46,871 nt of DNA from Actinomycetes bacterium (GTDB lineage: Bacteria > Actinomycetota > Acidimicrobiia > Acidimicrobiales > JAJZXF01). This document shows, piece after piece, positions 1-9,382 of this stretch. A program made the position numbers and the translations under genes. The stretch covers positions 1 to 46,871 of the forward strand of contig JAJZXF010000001.1 in the NCBI GenBank assembly GCA_021802485.1. Direction: 5' to 3'. How positions within the stretch are numbered: position 1 is the first letter of the stretch; every line of letters starts with the position of its first letter. The notes beneath the pieces are model-generated. The model searched no databases and was not told the origin of the DNA. It saw only the letters and a program-made list of their open reading frames with translations.

Positions 1-723
1 CGGTGTGACTGTTCCAGAGACGGTCCCAGAGTAATCCGAATTACTGCCTGAGTTCGCAACGTATGCCCACTTGCCGTTCGGGGTGATTGCTATCGCACCA
101 GGTCCCGGGCCCGTGCGGATCGGCCTGCCCGGCTTTCCGGTCATCAGGTTTACCGGCGTGACGGTATACGCATCGACGACCTTGACCGAGCCTGGAACGA
201 CCGCCGCACTACCTGAGGCCGGCCGCGGCGCGAACTTCATAGTCATCTTTCCCATGTCCGCGACATAGGCCCACTTGCCGTTCGGCGTGATCGCTATTGC
301 AAACGGGCCCATCCCGACACGGATCGGTTTGCCAACCTTCCATGTCACGAGGTTGACCGGAATCATCGTAAAGCCTGGAGTGCTACCCCAGCCAGTATCG
401 GCCACATATCCCCACTCACCGTTCGGGCTCGTCGCCATAGCGTAGGAAAGCCGGCCTACTGGAATCGTCCGGATGACCTTGCCGGTTGCTGCGTCAACCG
501 CGCTCACCATAAACGAGGCCGTGTTCACCGTGTAGACGATTACCCTGTAGGCGATAGCAACTCCGGGAATCGCTCCCCCAGCAACCGGCGCCGACTGCGC
601 TCGCTGCGCCACCTCCGAATGCGCACTTGTGACATTAGCGTTCGAGGAGCAACCTCCCGCGCAAATACCCGCAATGATGACTACTGCTGTGGCTAATGCA
701 CGCCAGCGTGGCGCCGACGTCAC
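1..723 (-). CDS. Beta-propeller (YVTN-type) lipoprotein, 3' end outside window
   Basis: The frame is open from a GTG at 723 to the window edge, so it is missing from a track of closed ORFs. A GAGGTG Shine-Dalgarno lies 8 nt before the GTG. The first residues form a hydrophobic signal (TAVVIIAGICAGG) followed by CSSN, a plausible lipobox, so the protein is probably lipid-anchored outside the membrane. After a spacer it has repeats of about 40-50 residues of the type PVNL(V/M)T..GKPIR.G.GP.AIAITPNGKWAYVA. This is the classic blade of YVTN/YncE-like propellers. At least three blades are visible and more must lie outside the window. Such proteins bind partners or the envelope; no specific ligand can be named. 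It faces the same way as the pilin-like genes upstream, so all three may be surface proteins. Confidence 0.8.
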   Translation of the reverse strand, partial: MTSAPRWRALATAVVIIAGICAGGCSSNANVTSAHSEVAQRAQSAPVAGGAIPGVAIAYRVIVYTVNTASFMVSAVDAATGKVIRTIPVGRLSYAMATSPNGEWGYVADTGWGSTPGFTMIPVNLVTWKVGKPIRVGMGPFAIAITPNGKWAYVADMGKMTMKFAPRPASGSAAVVPGSVKVVDAYTVTPVNLMTGKPGRPIRTGPGPGAIAITPNGKWAYVANSGSNSDYSGTVSGTVTP

Positions 724-856
724 GATGACTGCACCTCGCCAATACCGGATATCCTCGCCCGCATTTTACGCCTCTCACGCGGAGCCACAGCGAGAGCAGT
801 GACTCCCGACCTATCCCGTGGCACGCACGGACTTCTCCAAGACGCGCGGTGCCCGC

Positions 857-3800
857 TCAGTTCGGTTTCACTGCCGGTGCAGTCTCGGTGTTTGTAGTTG
901 CCTGTAGCGGTATCGGGCCTCCTCCGCCGCCAAGCATCTGATCAAAGTACGGGGGTGCGTTCCACATGAGCGTCGGATCATACCTGTAGGTGAGGCTTGA
1001 GAAGCCCGACCTGCACCAGCTGAGCGGGGCTGTCCACGCCGGACTGCGCTCGCCCATTGGCTCAGCATAGTTTTGAATGATTGAGCCATTCACGGTCAGG
1101 TTTCCGAGACTTCCCGACCACCCTGTCTGGACTGTGTCAGCCGAGAACAGCTGCGAGAACCAATTCCCCACACCTGCCGTGCAGCCATTCAACATCCGCC
1201 CTGTGCCAGAGCCGTAGTTTTGCAACATAAAGCCATGGTGCACAGCGAGTATCGCTGCGTCGATATTCGTGATCTGGCTGGATGGTGTGTAGCTAGCCCA
1301 TGCGCTCTGGCTTCCGCCTGGCGCAGCAAACGGCGCAAGCGGCGTCTCGGGCGCGGTCCAGTCAAGCAAACCATCTCCACCGTCCTGGACTTTGTCGAAG
1401 AAGTCGGTGAACATATCCCCAGTTCCATACCAAGCATCCTGGACCCACTCCAGCGGGTTTGTAAAGCTGGCGACTGCCCGCCAAGACTCAAAGCTCGGGA
1501 ACGGCATCCACCAACCACCGGCGGAGCTGTTGCAGGTGGAGCCGCCACCGCTGATACACATGTAACCGTCAACCGGCAGGATATCCAGAGCGGCGTCTGC
1601 TGGGTTCGGAATCCACGTCCTCGCGGTGCACCAAGACACAGATACGCTCCAGCTGTTACCATTTGTATTACATGGGTAACTGAAGGAGATCCACCATCCG
1701 TCTGGGCCCAACCACTCGTCGTCATTGCTACCAACGGTAACTGTCCAACTCTCAGCACCGGTAAAGCTAGTGTTGTTCTGATCCGCGTTGCCGCCCTCGC
1801 CGTTGATCGGGTTGTCGTTGTCGCCTTCCATGGTCCAGTTGCCGGGGTTTTCCCATGTTCCATCCGGGCTGTTCAACACACCGGCTTCATCGAGACTCGA
1901 GTCCGCGAACTCGTCGTCAACGGTCGTAGTGTTCATTGCGTTCGTGTTGCCAGATACATACGGCACGAGGCTGAGCACTATCTCCAAGACGTAGATCACG
2001 AGCCCGACGGTCTTAGTCCACCAGGATGTCCAAACGGAGACTATTCCGCTGATCGCCCCCTCCAACGTGGAGACGATGCCGTTGATGAAAGCCATGATCA
2101 AAGTGTGGACAAATCCCGGGAGCCCGTTGAGTGAGTTGCTGAGGTTACCCAGCCAGGCGTTTACTTGATTCCACAACAGGCCGAGCAACATTCCGAACGG
2201 GTTAGCGATCCAGTTCAGCCAGTTGTTGATGAACGGGGGCAGGCTGTAGCTCACTGGATTCACGGGGTGGTCGATAAGGACATAATTCCTTGCCAGCAAT
2301 CCGAGGGATGCAGCGCAACTCCCCGGTACCGGTGCACCCGGCGCGTGAACACACGAGCCATTACCAGTGGAGCCCGTATACGTGATATTCCCCGCAACAA
2401 CGACGTTGTTCTGGGCCGCGACCGTTAGCTTATAGCCGTCCAAGAGCGTGCTAGGAAGGATGATCGCGTCACCAGCGTTGCATGTGTCTCCCGTAGTGCT
2501 GGCACCATACTCAGACTGCACGGAGTTCTGGATTGGGTTTGACCACGTGTAGCCATTCACAGTGCACTGATCAGAAGCAAGGGAGTTGTTCTGCCACTTG
2601 TTCCCCGACGGGAGGTCGGTTCCCGGAGGACCCGTCCCGGTCCCGTTCACTGTGACTGATGACGGCTGCGGCGGGTACTGCGATGACGGCACTGGAGTGA
2701 CGTTTGGATCACCTTGCACGTAGATCAAACCGCCCGGAGGCAGCGGCACGTTCGTTCCAACACATCCAGGTTGCGAATGGTTGTTCGGATCGAGCGGCGT
2801 CACGGTCATCGTGTTGCCGTTGAGCTGGAACACTGTCGGGCCCGTGTACTGGCAATTCCCTGAAGCCGGAGCGGCATTTACAACCGGCGCCATCGTGGTT
2901 GGGAATGGCACCGGAGCCTGCAATATCGGCGAGCTACTCGGATTCGGCGGGCCAAACGTCGGCGTACCGTTCTGGGCGCTGCTCGGACATAGGTGCGGTA
3001 CGTTATAGGTTATACCTGCAGCTTGGACGCTGGTCTGGCTGCTGTTGAAATGTGTCCAACCATTCGGGACTTGTGCTCTACCACCAAGGGGAACACCCAG
3101 CCGAACCACGCTGTTGAACTGCGGATTGCCGCATATGTAAAGGGCATCGTTCGAGCCGATCGGGCCGCTGATGTCCTTCGGATTCAACGCGTACGCATGA
3201 ACACCTGGAACATTTTGGAATGTGTTAACTTGGCAGTCATCGGTATCGGGTCCATACCCGGAGCCTGAGTAGCCACCATCCCCGTCGAGATCACCTGTGT
3301 CGCCGGCGCTTCCCTCACCGCCCCCCGTCACCAAGCCGCTGATCCAGTCCAGGATGCTGTCCATTGTGGTCCCCTCAATCTGCGCATCACGCCCAGTCAG
3401 TGGGGCGGAGCCGTCGAGGATGTTTTGCTGGTAAGCCGTGTAGTTGCAGCGGAACTGCGCAAGGTCGAACGCAGCCTGGTTGGCTCCACCAGCGATCGCT
3501 GGAAGTCCAAGATGCAAGCTGCCATTGAACACCTGTGGAATACAGCCGCCAAGGTCCGCGTAGAACTGCGAATAGATAAGGCCCCACACGGCGTTCAGCA
3601 CGTAGGGCAACGCTGATGCGATCGCATTCAGAACCGTCGCCATGAGCCCACCTATGTACTGTCCGAGGATACCCAGGATGCTGAAGTTATACTGACCTGT
3701 CGCGAGTAGGTTTGCTGAGCAGTTGTAGCGCTGCGGATCAGCGGCGTTCGTGTTCGTGAAGTATGCGTAGTTCAGCAAGGTGTTCTGCTGTATCTGCACC

Positions 3801-4330
3801 GTCACAGTGCGGACGATCTTCGTAGGCGCGGTGCCAGCTTCGCCGCTAGAGATCAGGGTGATCTCTCCCGTCGTCTGCGACAGCTTGACCGTGTAGGTCA
3901 CTTCCTCATTTGTCGGTGGGCCTGAATTCGGAACCGGTGTCCATGCTCCCTGTGGCTGCCCCGTCGGATTATTCGCGCACGTGTTTGGCGGGTAGTAAAG
4001 TGGTGCTGGAGGGTTCGGCGTACATGTTGGGGTACTGTACGCGAGGTACGGAAGCGGAAGGCCAGCAGGCGGGTGTGTGTAGTTGTTCATGAAGTCCGCG
4101 ACGCCTGCTTGGGCAGCAGACAATGCTGCCTGAGCGTCCTGCTTCTCCACCGAGACAGGCAGGTGCTGGCTCGCCTCCGTGAACACGATCAGTGGCACCA
4201 GCGCAAGGAGCATCAATACGCCTAGGACGATGATCATCGCCTGGCCTTTTTGCCCGGTGAAAGGAACTCCGAGGATTCTCTCCTCGCGCAGCCGCGCTAT
4301 TGCCTTGTGTACCTTATTGGGTATTCTCAT
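857..4330 (-). CDS. Very large PilX-like minor pilin / surface protein
   Basis: A protein of 1157 residues. A short basic N-terminus precedes one hydrophobic helix (GQAMIIVLGVLMLLALVPLIVF, about residues 30-50) and then a coiled stretch with AALSAAQAGVADFM. This resembles the N-terminal domain of PilX/PilV-type minor pilins, where membrane proteins are processed into or anchor type IV pili. The rest is unlike ordinary pilins, which are usually 150-250 residues. It has two extra strongly hydrophobic stretches (about 215-260 and 690-800), Pro/Asn/Ser-rich segments, and acidic Gly/Asp/Trp-rich patches (GDTGDLDGDGG; near 870-960). The ATG at 4330 follows a GGGG-rich purine stretch. It lies 145 bp downstream of the prepilin gene on the same strand, so the two are probably cotranscribed. 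The function (adhesin-like pilus tip or envelope protein) is inference. Confidence 0.75.
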   Translation of the reverse strand: MRIPNKVHKAIARLREERILGVPFTGQKGQAMIIVLGVLMLLALVPLIVFTEASQHLPVSVEKQDAQAALSAAQAGVADFMNNYTHPPAGLPLPYLAYSTPTCTPNPPAPLYYPPNTCANNPTGQPQGAWTPVPNSGPPTNEEVTYTVKLSQTTGEITLISSGEAGTAPTKIVRTVTVQIQQNTLLNYAYFTNTNAADPQRYNCSANLLATGQYNFSILGILGQYIGGLMATVLNAIASALPYVLNAVWGLIYSQFYADLGGCIPQVFNGSLHLGLPAIAGGANQAAFDLAQFRCNYTAYQQNILDGSAPLTGRDAQIEGTTMDSILDWISGLVTGGGEGSAGDTGDLDGDGGYSGSGYGPDTDDCQVNTFQNVPGVHAYALNPKDISGPIGSNDALYICGNPQFNSVVRLGVPLGGRAQVPNGWTHFNSSQTSVQAAGITYNVPHLCPSSAQNGTPTFGPPNPSSSPILQAPVPFPTTMAPVVNAAPASGNCQYTGPTVFQLNGNTMTVTPLDPNNHSQPGCVGTNVPLPPGGLIYVQGDPNVTPVPSSQYPPQPSSVTVNGTGTGPPGTDLPSGNKWQNNSLASDQCTVNGYTWSNPIQNSVQSEYGASTTGDTCNAGDAIILPSTLLDGYKLTVAAQNNVVVAGNITYTGSTGNGSCVHAPGAPVPGSCAASLGLLARNYVLIDHPVNPVSYSLPPFINNWLNWIANPFGMLLGLLWNQVNAWLGNLSNSLNGLPGFVHTLIMAFINGIVSTLEGAISGIVSVWTSWWTKTVGLVIYVLEIVLSLVPYVSGNTNAMNTTTVDDEFADSSLDEAGVLNSPDGTWENPGNWTMEGDNDNPINGEGGNADQNNTSFTGAESWTVTVGSNDDEWLGPDGWWISFSYPCNTNGNSWSVSVSWCTARTWIPNPADAALDILPVDGYMCISGGGSTCNSSAGGWWMPFPSFESWRAVASFTNPLEWVQDAWYGTGDMFTDFFDKVQDGGDGLLDWTAPETPLAPFAAPGGSQSAWASYTPSSQITNIDAAILAVHHGFMLQNYGSGTGRMLNGCTAGVGNWFSQLFSADTVQTGWSGSLGNLTVNGSIIQNYAEPMGERSPAWTAPLSWCRSGFSSLTYRYDPTLMWNAPPYFDQMLGGGGGPIPLQATTNTETAPAVKPN

Positions 4331-4475
4331 TGCCCTTGCACCCCTTGCCTAGTGCGCCCAACGAATACGACAGCAGCATTCTTCGCTACTTGATTCCCGG
4401 TACCAATAAATAGCCCCAACCGCCTATCGCGGAAAGTATACACCGATAGATTACCATTCGCCTCGCCACCGCCGG

Positions 4476-6821
4476 TCACCATGGCTGCCCCGGACAGGTT
4501 TGGCCCAGGTTAGCGCCAGGGCAGGCCGCGAGGAACTGAGTGGCGGTCTGCTGCGGTGACAGCGGGTAGTTGTATACCGACACCTGTGCTATGTCGCCCA
4601 TGAATCTGTACCAGTAGGCACTGCCGTTCCAGCCCACCGACACGTTTCCAGAACTCGTGAAGGGTGCCATTGGTCCGGTCCAACCTGGGTTCCCGACCGG
4701 CGTGGTGCTTACGAGCTTGCCGTCCACGTAGAGGCTGAACTGGTTGGCGGTGATCGGCGTGTACTTCACACCCGTCCAGGTTGCCACGACGAAGTGCCAC
4801 TGGTTAGTGGCCAAGTTCACGCCGTTGTCCACAACTCCAATCGGTGGATAGCAGTTCCCATCCAGTATTGCGAACGGCTGGCCCCCTGATGCCATATTCA
4901 AGCTCAGGCCTCCATTACAGCCGCCGAGACTTCCTCTTGCCGAAAGTATCGTCGCCCAGCCCTGCGGGGTCGTGCCCGTCTTGATCCAGGCGGCAATTGT
5001 ATAGCTAGTCAGATTCGACTGCTTCATGTTCGTCGACATGTACCCGCCGGTCTTATCCGCCCACGAGTAGTCCCCGACGTAGTCCGCCCATATGAAGTCC
5101 GGGTTCCAGTCCGCCCAGGAATAGTCCGGCCCAGTAGTCCAGTCCGCCCAGGAATAGTCGGCACCCACCTGAAGATCCTCTGCTGGATAGTTCCACGGCT
5201 CGTCGGCCCAGTCTGCCCACCAATAATCCTGCTCGGTCCAGTACCAGTTCACCCACCCGCAGTTCCAGCTCCAGTTGTTGCCCCAGCACCGCCACTGCTG
5301 AACCCACCGGCAATACCCGTCCCAGGTGTCAGGACAGTTCCAACACCCGTCGTAATTGCCTCCGATGTTTCCACCAGGGAAGCAGTTGTTCGTGTCGTTG
5401 TACTGATAGTGGATCTGCCACCAGGCGGGACCGTTGATATCCTGGTCGGGCTCGCCATCGCCATAGTTCGGCCAACCCCCGTTGTACCAGGTTGGCTCGT
5501 CGGAATCTGGCTCGCCGTCGCCATATCGCACATTGGTGTTGTCGACCACGCCCTGGGTCTGATCGGAACCACAAAAGACGCTGCAGCCTTCGTCACCATC
5601 GCCGTACTGATTCTCATCCCCGTCTGGGGATCCACCGGGCTTGACGCCGTTCGGCTCGTCATTATCGTTATAGGCGTGCGTCGGCTCGTCGTAGACGCCT
5701 TGCTCGGTGTCAGGCTCCGCGTCGCTCGTCGTATTTGGCGCGAAGGACGTCGCTGTCTGGGTGGGGTCACACTTGAGCGGTCCTGGCAATGCGCCGCCTG
5801 TCGCTCCCGGCTGGAGCGTGCCCCGGTTGGCATTTCCACTCATGTCCGGCACGATCGTGTTCGGCTGGCTGTTGACGGTAGCTGGCTGGTTCAGAGCCCA
5901 GTACGCGAGTGGACTGTCCGCGAGCACCACTGACGAGTAGCACTGCGCTGCAGGCGGCACGGACGAGGCCGCAACATTTGCAAGGTAGATCCTATTGTTA
6001 ATGGAGGTGGAGGGATTCGCGTTAGCGGTCCCTCCGTTGGAGGGAACTACCCTGGTCTGCAGATGTACCCCAACGCTCGCGACACTCCCCGGCGCAACCG
6101 CACCGTTTGTGCCAGAAACTTGCAGCTTGGTTCCGGTTACATCGTAATACGTAAACAACGGTGACGTTGCGACTACGTTTCCCGTGTCGGTCAAGACCTG
6201 TGTAGGTGTTGACACGGGAATGCCTGAAATGTTCGGCCCGGCCTGGTTCACCGTGGTGACACCTGGGCCAGCGGGGCAGGTTGTGATGGACTGTGTCGGA
6301 GGCGTCGCCCTGCTCGCCGCGGTGACATGGATCCGATAGGTAGGCCGGCCAGCCTGATTGGTAAGGTAGACGTAGACCATAGCTGTCTCGGGCGTCGATG
6401 GCGATGCGGGAGTGGGAAGGCTCGCCTCGAAAACCGCTGCGTACGGGCACGCGAGGAAGAAATTGACATTAGACGTCGAGGTGCCAACTGGCCCACCTGG
6501 CGTTCCTACCGTGTTTACCGTGACAGCCCGCATCGCCTTTGCGAGCGCGGTCTCTATGGTCTGACCGTCATTTTGAGCCGTCGCAGCTGACGAGGAGCGG
6601 ATCCCTTGTGTCTGCATCATCACTACAACGCCCGCGACAGCACCGATGATGAGAGCAAAGATCGCCATAGCAACGACGAGCTCCACGAGAGTCGTCCCAA
6701 CTACCCCTCCATAGCCACCACGCCGCCGCCGGTTGACGTAACTCATCCGCGACCCGCTGCCTCCACCCCTCAAACCACCAGAACTTCGCTTACGCTCCAC
6801 GCAAGCCCCTCTCATCAGCAT
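4476..6821 (-). CDS. Prepilin-like protein with interrupted LamG domain
   Basis: A protein of 781 residues. A basic leader of 42 residues ends in Gly, followed by TTLVELVVAMAIFALI: a class III prepilin cleavage site with Glu at position +5, then the pilin helix. It should be cut by PilD-type peptidase and held in the membrane or pilus. From about residue 295 there is a concanavalin/LamG-type fold (SPLAYWALNQ; later AAWIKTG, WHFVVATW, LYVDGKLV, GDIAQVSVYNYPLS). Between the two halves (about 365-591) sits an insertion of roughly 225 residues, very rich in Asp, Trp, Tyr, Gly and Glu, with repeats of DYSWADW type. The ATG at 6821 has GAGGA 6 nt upstream. A later ATG at 6746 would give a shorter leader. 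Likely a surface adhesin or minor pilin; the ligand is unknown. Confidence 0.8.
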   Translation of the reverse strand: MLMRGACVERKRSSGGLRGGGSGSRMSYVNRRRRGGYGGVVGTTLVELVVAMAIFALIIGAVAGVVVMMQTQGIRSSSAATAQNDGQTIETALAKAMRAVTVNTVGTPGGPVGTSTSNVNFFLACPYAAVFEASLPTPASPSTPETAMVYVYLTNQAGRPTYRIHVTAASRATPPTQSITTCPAGPGVTTVNQAGPNISGIPVSTPTQVLTDTGNVVATSPLFTYYDVTGTKLQVSGTNGAVAPGSVASVGVHLQTRVVPSNGGTANANPSTSINNRIYLANVAASSVPPAAQCYSSVVLADSPLAYWALNQPATVNSQPNTIVPDMSGNANRGTLQPGATGGALPGPLKCDPTQTATSFAPNTTSDAEPDTEQGVYDEPTHAYNDNDEPNGVKPGGSPDGDENQYGDGDEGCSVFCGSDQTQGVVDNTNVRYGDGEPDSDEPTWYNGGWPNYGDGEPDQDINGPAWWQIHYQYNDTNNCFPGGNIGGNYDGCWNCPDTWDGYCRWVQQWRCWGNNWSWNCGWVNWYWTEQDYWWADWADEPWNYPAEDLQVGADYSWADWTTGPDYSWADWNPDFIWADYVGDYSWADKTGGYMSTNMKQSNLTSYTIAAWIKTGTTPQGWATILSARGSLGGCNGGLSLNMASGGQPFAILDGNCYPPIGVVDNGVNLATNQWHFVVATWTGVKYTPITANQFSLYVDGKLVSTTPVGNPGWTGPMAPFTSSGNVSVGWNGSAYWYRFMGDIAQVSVYNYPLSPQQTATQFLAACPGANLGQTCPGQPW

Positions 6822-6948
6822 AACTGGTCCTCACAAGTCCGCCACCCTTGCAAGGAAACCACGACACCCGCACATTAGATTACTGACTCTTCGCTGCAAT
6901 TGCAAGCTATCGATAGAGGCAATCAATCAACGCTTATCCAAATATCCA

Positions 6949-6962
6949 AGTATAGGAGTATA
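6949..6962 (-). promoter_or_regulatory. Possible doubled -10 element of the pilin genes
   Basis: On the minus strand TATACT occurs twice in a row, 8 bp apart, in an AT-rich stretch about 130 bp upstream of the prepilin start. No convincing -35 sits at the right distance, so this is only a candidate promoter. Confidence 0.25.
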
Positions 6963-7066
6963 GCATCGCCGACTGGATGCATCTACACGCGTTGTCAAGA
7001 AAATACCACGAGCGGCCCAGGAACCCGTCTCCACTCCAGTAGCACTCGCCCGCCCGGACGCTAGCA

Positions 7067-8062
7067 ATGTCTTATCGCACTGGCGCCCGCATCACAAGGG
7101 GTCGCGGGGTGTCCGGTTTGCAATGCGGGTGCAAGTTGTCTCGCCGTTTACCCCGATGTTCCTGCCCGGACGTCTCCCGGTCGGCTAACAAGCCGCCCTC
7201 GGAAGGTGGGCCGAAGTTTGCCCTATCAGTATCGTCATCGAATCGTAACATGGCCGTTCGCATTTCGTCGCTTTACGCGGGCATGATCGTCTATATGGAA
7301 GCCATGGAGGAAATGGGGATCTACCCCGCGCTCGGAAAGCGAGACCAGGGATGGCAGCCGGAGCAAGATCAGCCGGAGGCGGGCATGGCGTATCAAGAGG
7401 GCCCTTACGACGAAACAGACCTCGCACATCGAGGGGGGCAGGCAGCGGGAGTTGGCAATGGTGGACCTAGTGGGGCTGCGCCTGGGGAAACGGCACAAGA
7501 CACTTCGCTCGCTGTTCCCGGGGGAGTTTACGATTCGGTGGCTAGCGCTGGGCAAGTTGACGCGGGATCACCTGCGGCGGCCAAAGCTGCAACGCCTCGA
7601 GGACGATCAGGCCAGGAGGTCGCGGGCCCTGACAACGATCTCTTCACCTCGCCGAGGTGGCACACCACTTCGAGTGCTCCCGAGGATCCTCAAGTTCTTC
7701 TAGGGCTAGGGGTGCGCCACGGAGCACGCCTAGCCACAGGGGCACGCCTGGTCAAAGGAGACCGGAGCGATCTTCTCGTTCTCGAGTCGTGTCACAGCAC
7801 ATGGCTCTTCGATCCGAAGAAGATGCGCTTCCGCCGCATCCTCAAGGGCCTTGACTTGGATGTCCAGCAGGCATCGACCGGGTGGAGGGACTACTTCGGG
7901 ATCGAGCTGGATCCGGACTCAGAGTCGTTCGTCGTCCTCTTGAACAAGTCTGGGACCCGCTTGCTGCGCTCCTGGCGTCACCTGGAAAACTGCAGGCAGT
8001 GCGGGACGGAGTCCACCTCGGAGCTGTCGCTAGCCGAACTCCGCAAGGCCGCTGGCGCCTGA
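7067..8062 (+). CDS. Conserved-looking small protein; long ORF with doubtful N-terminus
   Basis: The last 110 or so codons (from about 7712, a GTG) look like a real protein: LLVLESCHSTWLFDPKKMRF, then a Trp/Tyr motif, then LLNKSGTRLLRSWRHL and a CRQCG pair near the end. I recall similar short proteins of unknown function in actinobacteria, but I cannot name a family. The first 200 codons of this ORF look non-coding (mixed composition, Ala/Gly-rich), and another frame carries better codon use between about 7380 and 7700. The true gene is probably about 7712-8062, or a longer gene broken by a frameshift near 7700. Transcribed away from the pilin genes. Confidence 0.4.
   Translation: MSYRTGARITRGRGVSGLQCGCKLSRRLPRCSCPDVSRSANKPPSEGGPKFALSVSSSNRNMAVRISSLYAGMIVYMEAMEEMGIYPALGKRDQGWQPEQDQPEAGMAYQEGPYDETDLAHRGGQAAGVGNGGPSGAAPGETAQDTSLAVPGGVYDSVASAGQVDAGSPAAAKAATPRGRSGQEVAGPDNDLFTSPRWHTTSSAPEDPQVLLGLGVRHGARLATGARLVKGDRSDLLVLESCHSTWLFDPKKMRFRRILKGLDLDVQQASTGWRDYFGIELDPDSESFVVLLNKSGTRLLRSWRHLENCRQCGTESTSELSLAELRKAAGA
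7452..7703 (+). other. Alternative-frame ORF with coding-like codon use
   Basis: This frame reads MVDLVGLRLGKRHKTLRSLF and continues basic and amphipathic, with high third-position GC from about 7380. An ATG at 7458 has GGGAG 6 nt upstream. It ends at 7703, just before the conserved-looking stretch starts in the next frame. It may be a separate small gene or the front half of a frameshifted one. Not recognised. Confidence 0.25.
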
Positions 8063-8241
8063 GCCCGCGCCCAAGATAAGCCCGAGAACTACACCTCGTC
8101 TAGATCGCAGGCTCATCGCGCCACGATCATCGCGAGTCATGCTTCACCTGCAAATTCGCTGCGTTTGCAGCAGTGGCATCCGGCCTTAATTGGCTGTTCG
8201 AGTCGAGCTTCATCAGGAGCGCACTGAAACGCGTCAGCTCG

Positions 8242-9261
8242 TCAGCGACGAAGGCGGACCCGTGCAACTGCGCCAGAGGAGGAGTTGACTGCGTGAGAAG
8301 CAATGGCAGCGCACGCAGGGCGCCACAGCTCAACTCGCCTGGGCTTTCGCAGGAACACCACTACAGAAGTCCAGCGCAGCTGATCGATCCCGAGCACCAG
8401 ATGCGGCGTCACGTTCACGTTCTCAAGTACCCATACCGGCTCGTCGATAAACCGCCGTGGAGGCGGAGTGACGTCCAACGCCTCGACAGGGACAAGCCCT
8501 GATGGCTTGACCACATGCTCCTCGAACTGAGAGCGCGTGAAGTACTCCGGGTGCTCGCCACCTTCGAGGATCCACTCGGTCGCGATGCAAGCAACTCCAC
8601 CAGGGCGCAACACACGCCCGATCTCCACCATTGCTCTCGCGGCTCCCCCATGACCGCCGAAATGCTCGATCGAGCTGAGCGAGTAAACCACGTCGAAGCT
8701 CCCCGTCGGAAAGGGCAGGAGGGTGCCATCCCCGGGGACCGCTCGGAGCACCTCTCGGCGGTATGCAAAAGGAGCAAACCGCTCGGGCGAACGCAAGAGC
8801 TCAGGGGATGCCTCCTGCGCACCTCCCTCAGCAAATGCGCCTCGATACAGATCAAGTGCCACCGTAATCTTCGATCGGTTCGCGAAGTAGTAAAGGACGC
8901 ACTCGTGACCAGCCCCCACGCCAAGAACGCTCGCCTCGGAACCAAGAGCCCCGAGAGTCTCAAGGCCGTAGACGCACTGGGTCCACTCGAAGGCCTTACG
9001 GTGGAACCTGTCCTCCCCCTGAGGCATCCCGAGCAGCCGGTTGTACAGCATCCAGGAGGGGTCCTCCCATGCCTCGGGATGGCAGATCCTGTTCAGACGA
9101 GGGCCGCGGACCGCCTTGTACGGCGTGCGAACCCGTTCCAGTGCAAGGGTGCGTAACCGATCCCGGTAGGCTCGCACGGACGAGCGTAGTTGTGCTCTGG
9201 CATCGAAGGTCCATCGCTGCATGGTGAACATTCTTACTATTGATCTCTGGTTGGTTTTCAC
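8242..9261 (-). CDS. Class I SAM-dependent methyltransferase
   Basis: A protein of about 339 residues with the Methyltransf_11-type core. Motif I reads SVLGVGAGHE, the acidic ribose-binding end of beta-2 reads VALDLY, then FDVVYSLSSIEHFGGHGG (motif IV region with the substrate-facing loop) and VLRPGGVACIATEW (post-motif). It transfers a methyl group from S-adenosylmethionine. The substrate is not evident; a similar layout is seen in methyltransferases acting on glycans or lipids, but nothing nearby supports that. The start is uncertain: GTG at 9261 has AAGGTG at fair spacing, while ATGs at 9231 and 9222 lack clear ribosome binding sites. It is a single gene, divergent from the mscS-like gene. 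Confidence 0.8.
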   Translation of the reverse strand: MKTNQRSIVRMFTMQRWTFDARAQLRSSVRAYRDRLRTLALERVRTPYKAVRGPRLNRICHPEAWEDPSWMLYNRLLGMPQGEDRFHRKAFEWTQCVYGLETLGALGSEASVLGVGAGHECVLYYFANRSKITVALDLYRGAFAEGGAQEASPELLRSPERFAPFAYRREVLRAVPGDGTLLPFPTGSFDVVYSLSSIEHFGGHGGAARAMVEIGRVLRPGGVACIATEWILEGGEHPEYFTRSQFEEHVVKPSGLVPVEALDVTPPPRRFIDEPVWVLENVNVTPHLVLGIDQLRWTSVVVFLRKPRRVELWRPACAAIASHAVNSSSGAVARVRLRR

Positions 9262-9382
9262 ACCGTCAACACCTTGCCAGCAGATTGGTGCAGCTACGAA
9301 CGCCTATACAATCCTTCACCCCGGTCATCTCAACGCGCTAACTACGCGACGAACACAAGCGGTGCGCACCACATCGACCCGC

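Noticed and set aside
1220-2134. 304-codon plus ORF opposite the PilX-like gene
   Set aside because: A shadow of the long minus-strand gene, with no family features or ribosome site.
5409-5933. 174-codon plus ORF opposite the prepilin insertion
   Set aside because: Arises from the repetitive composition of the insertion on the other strand; no start site or family.
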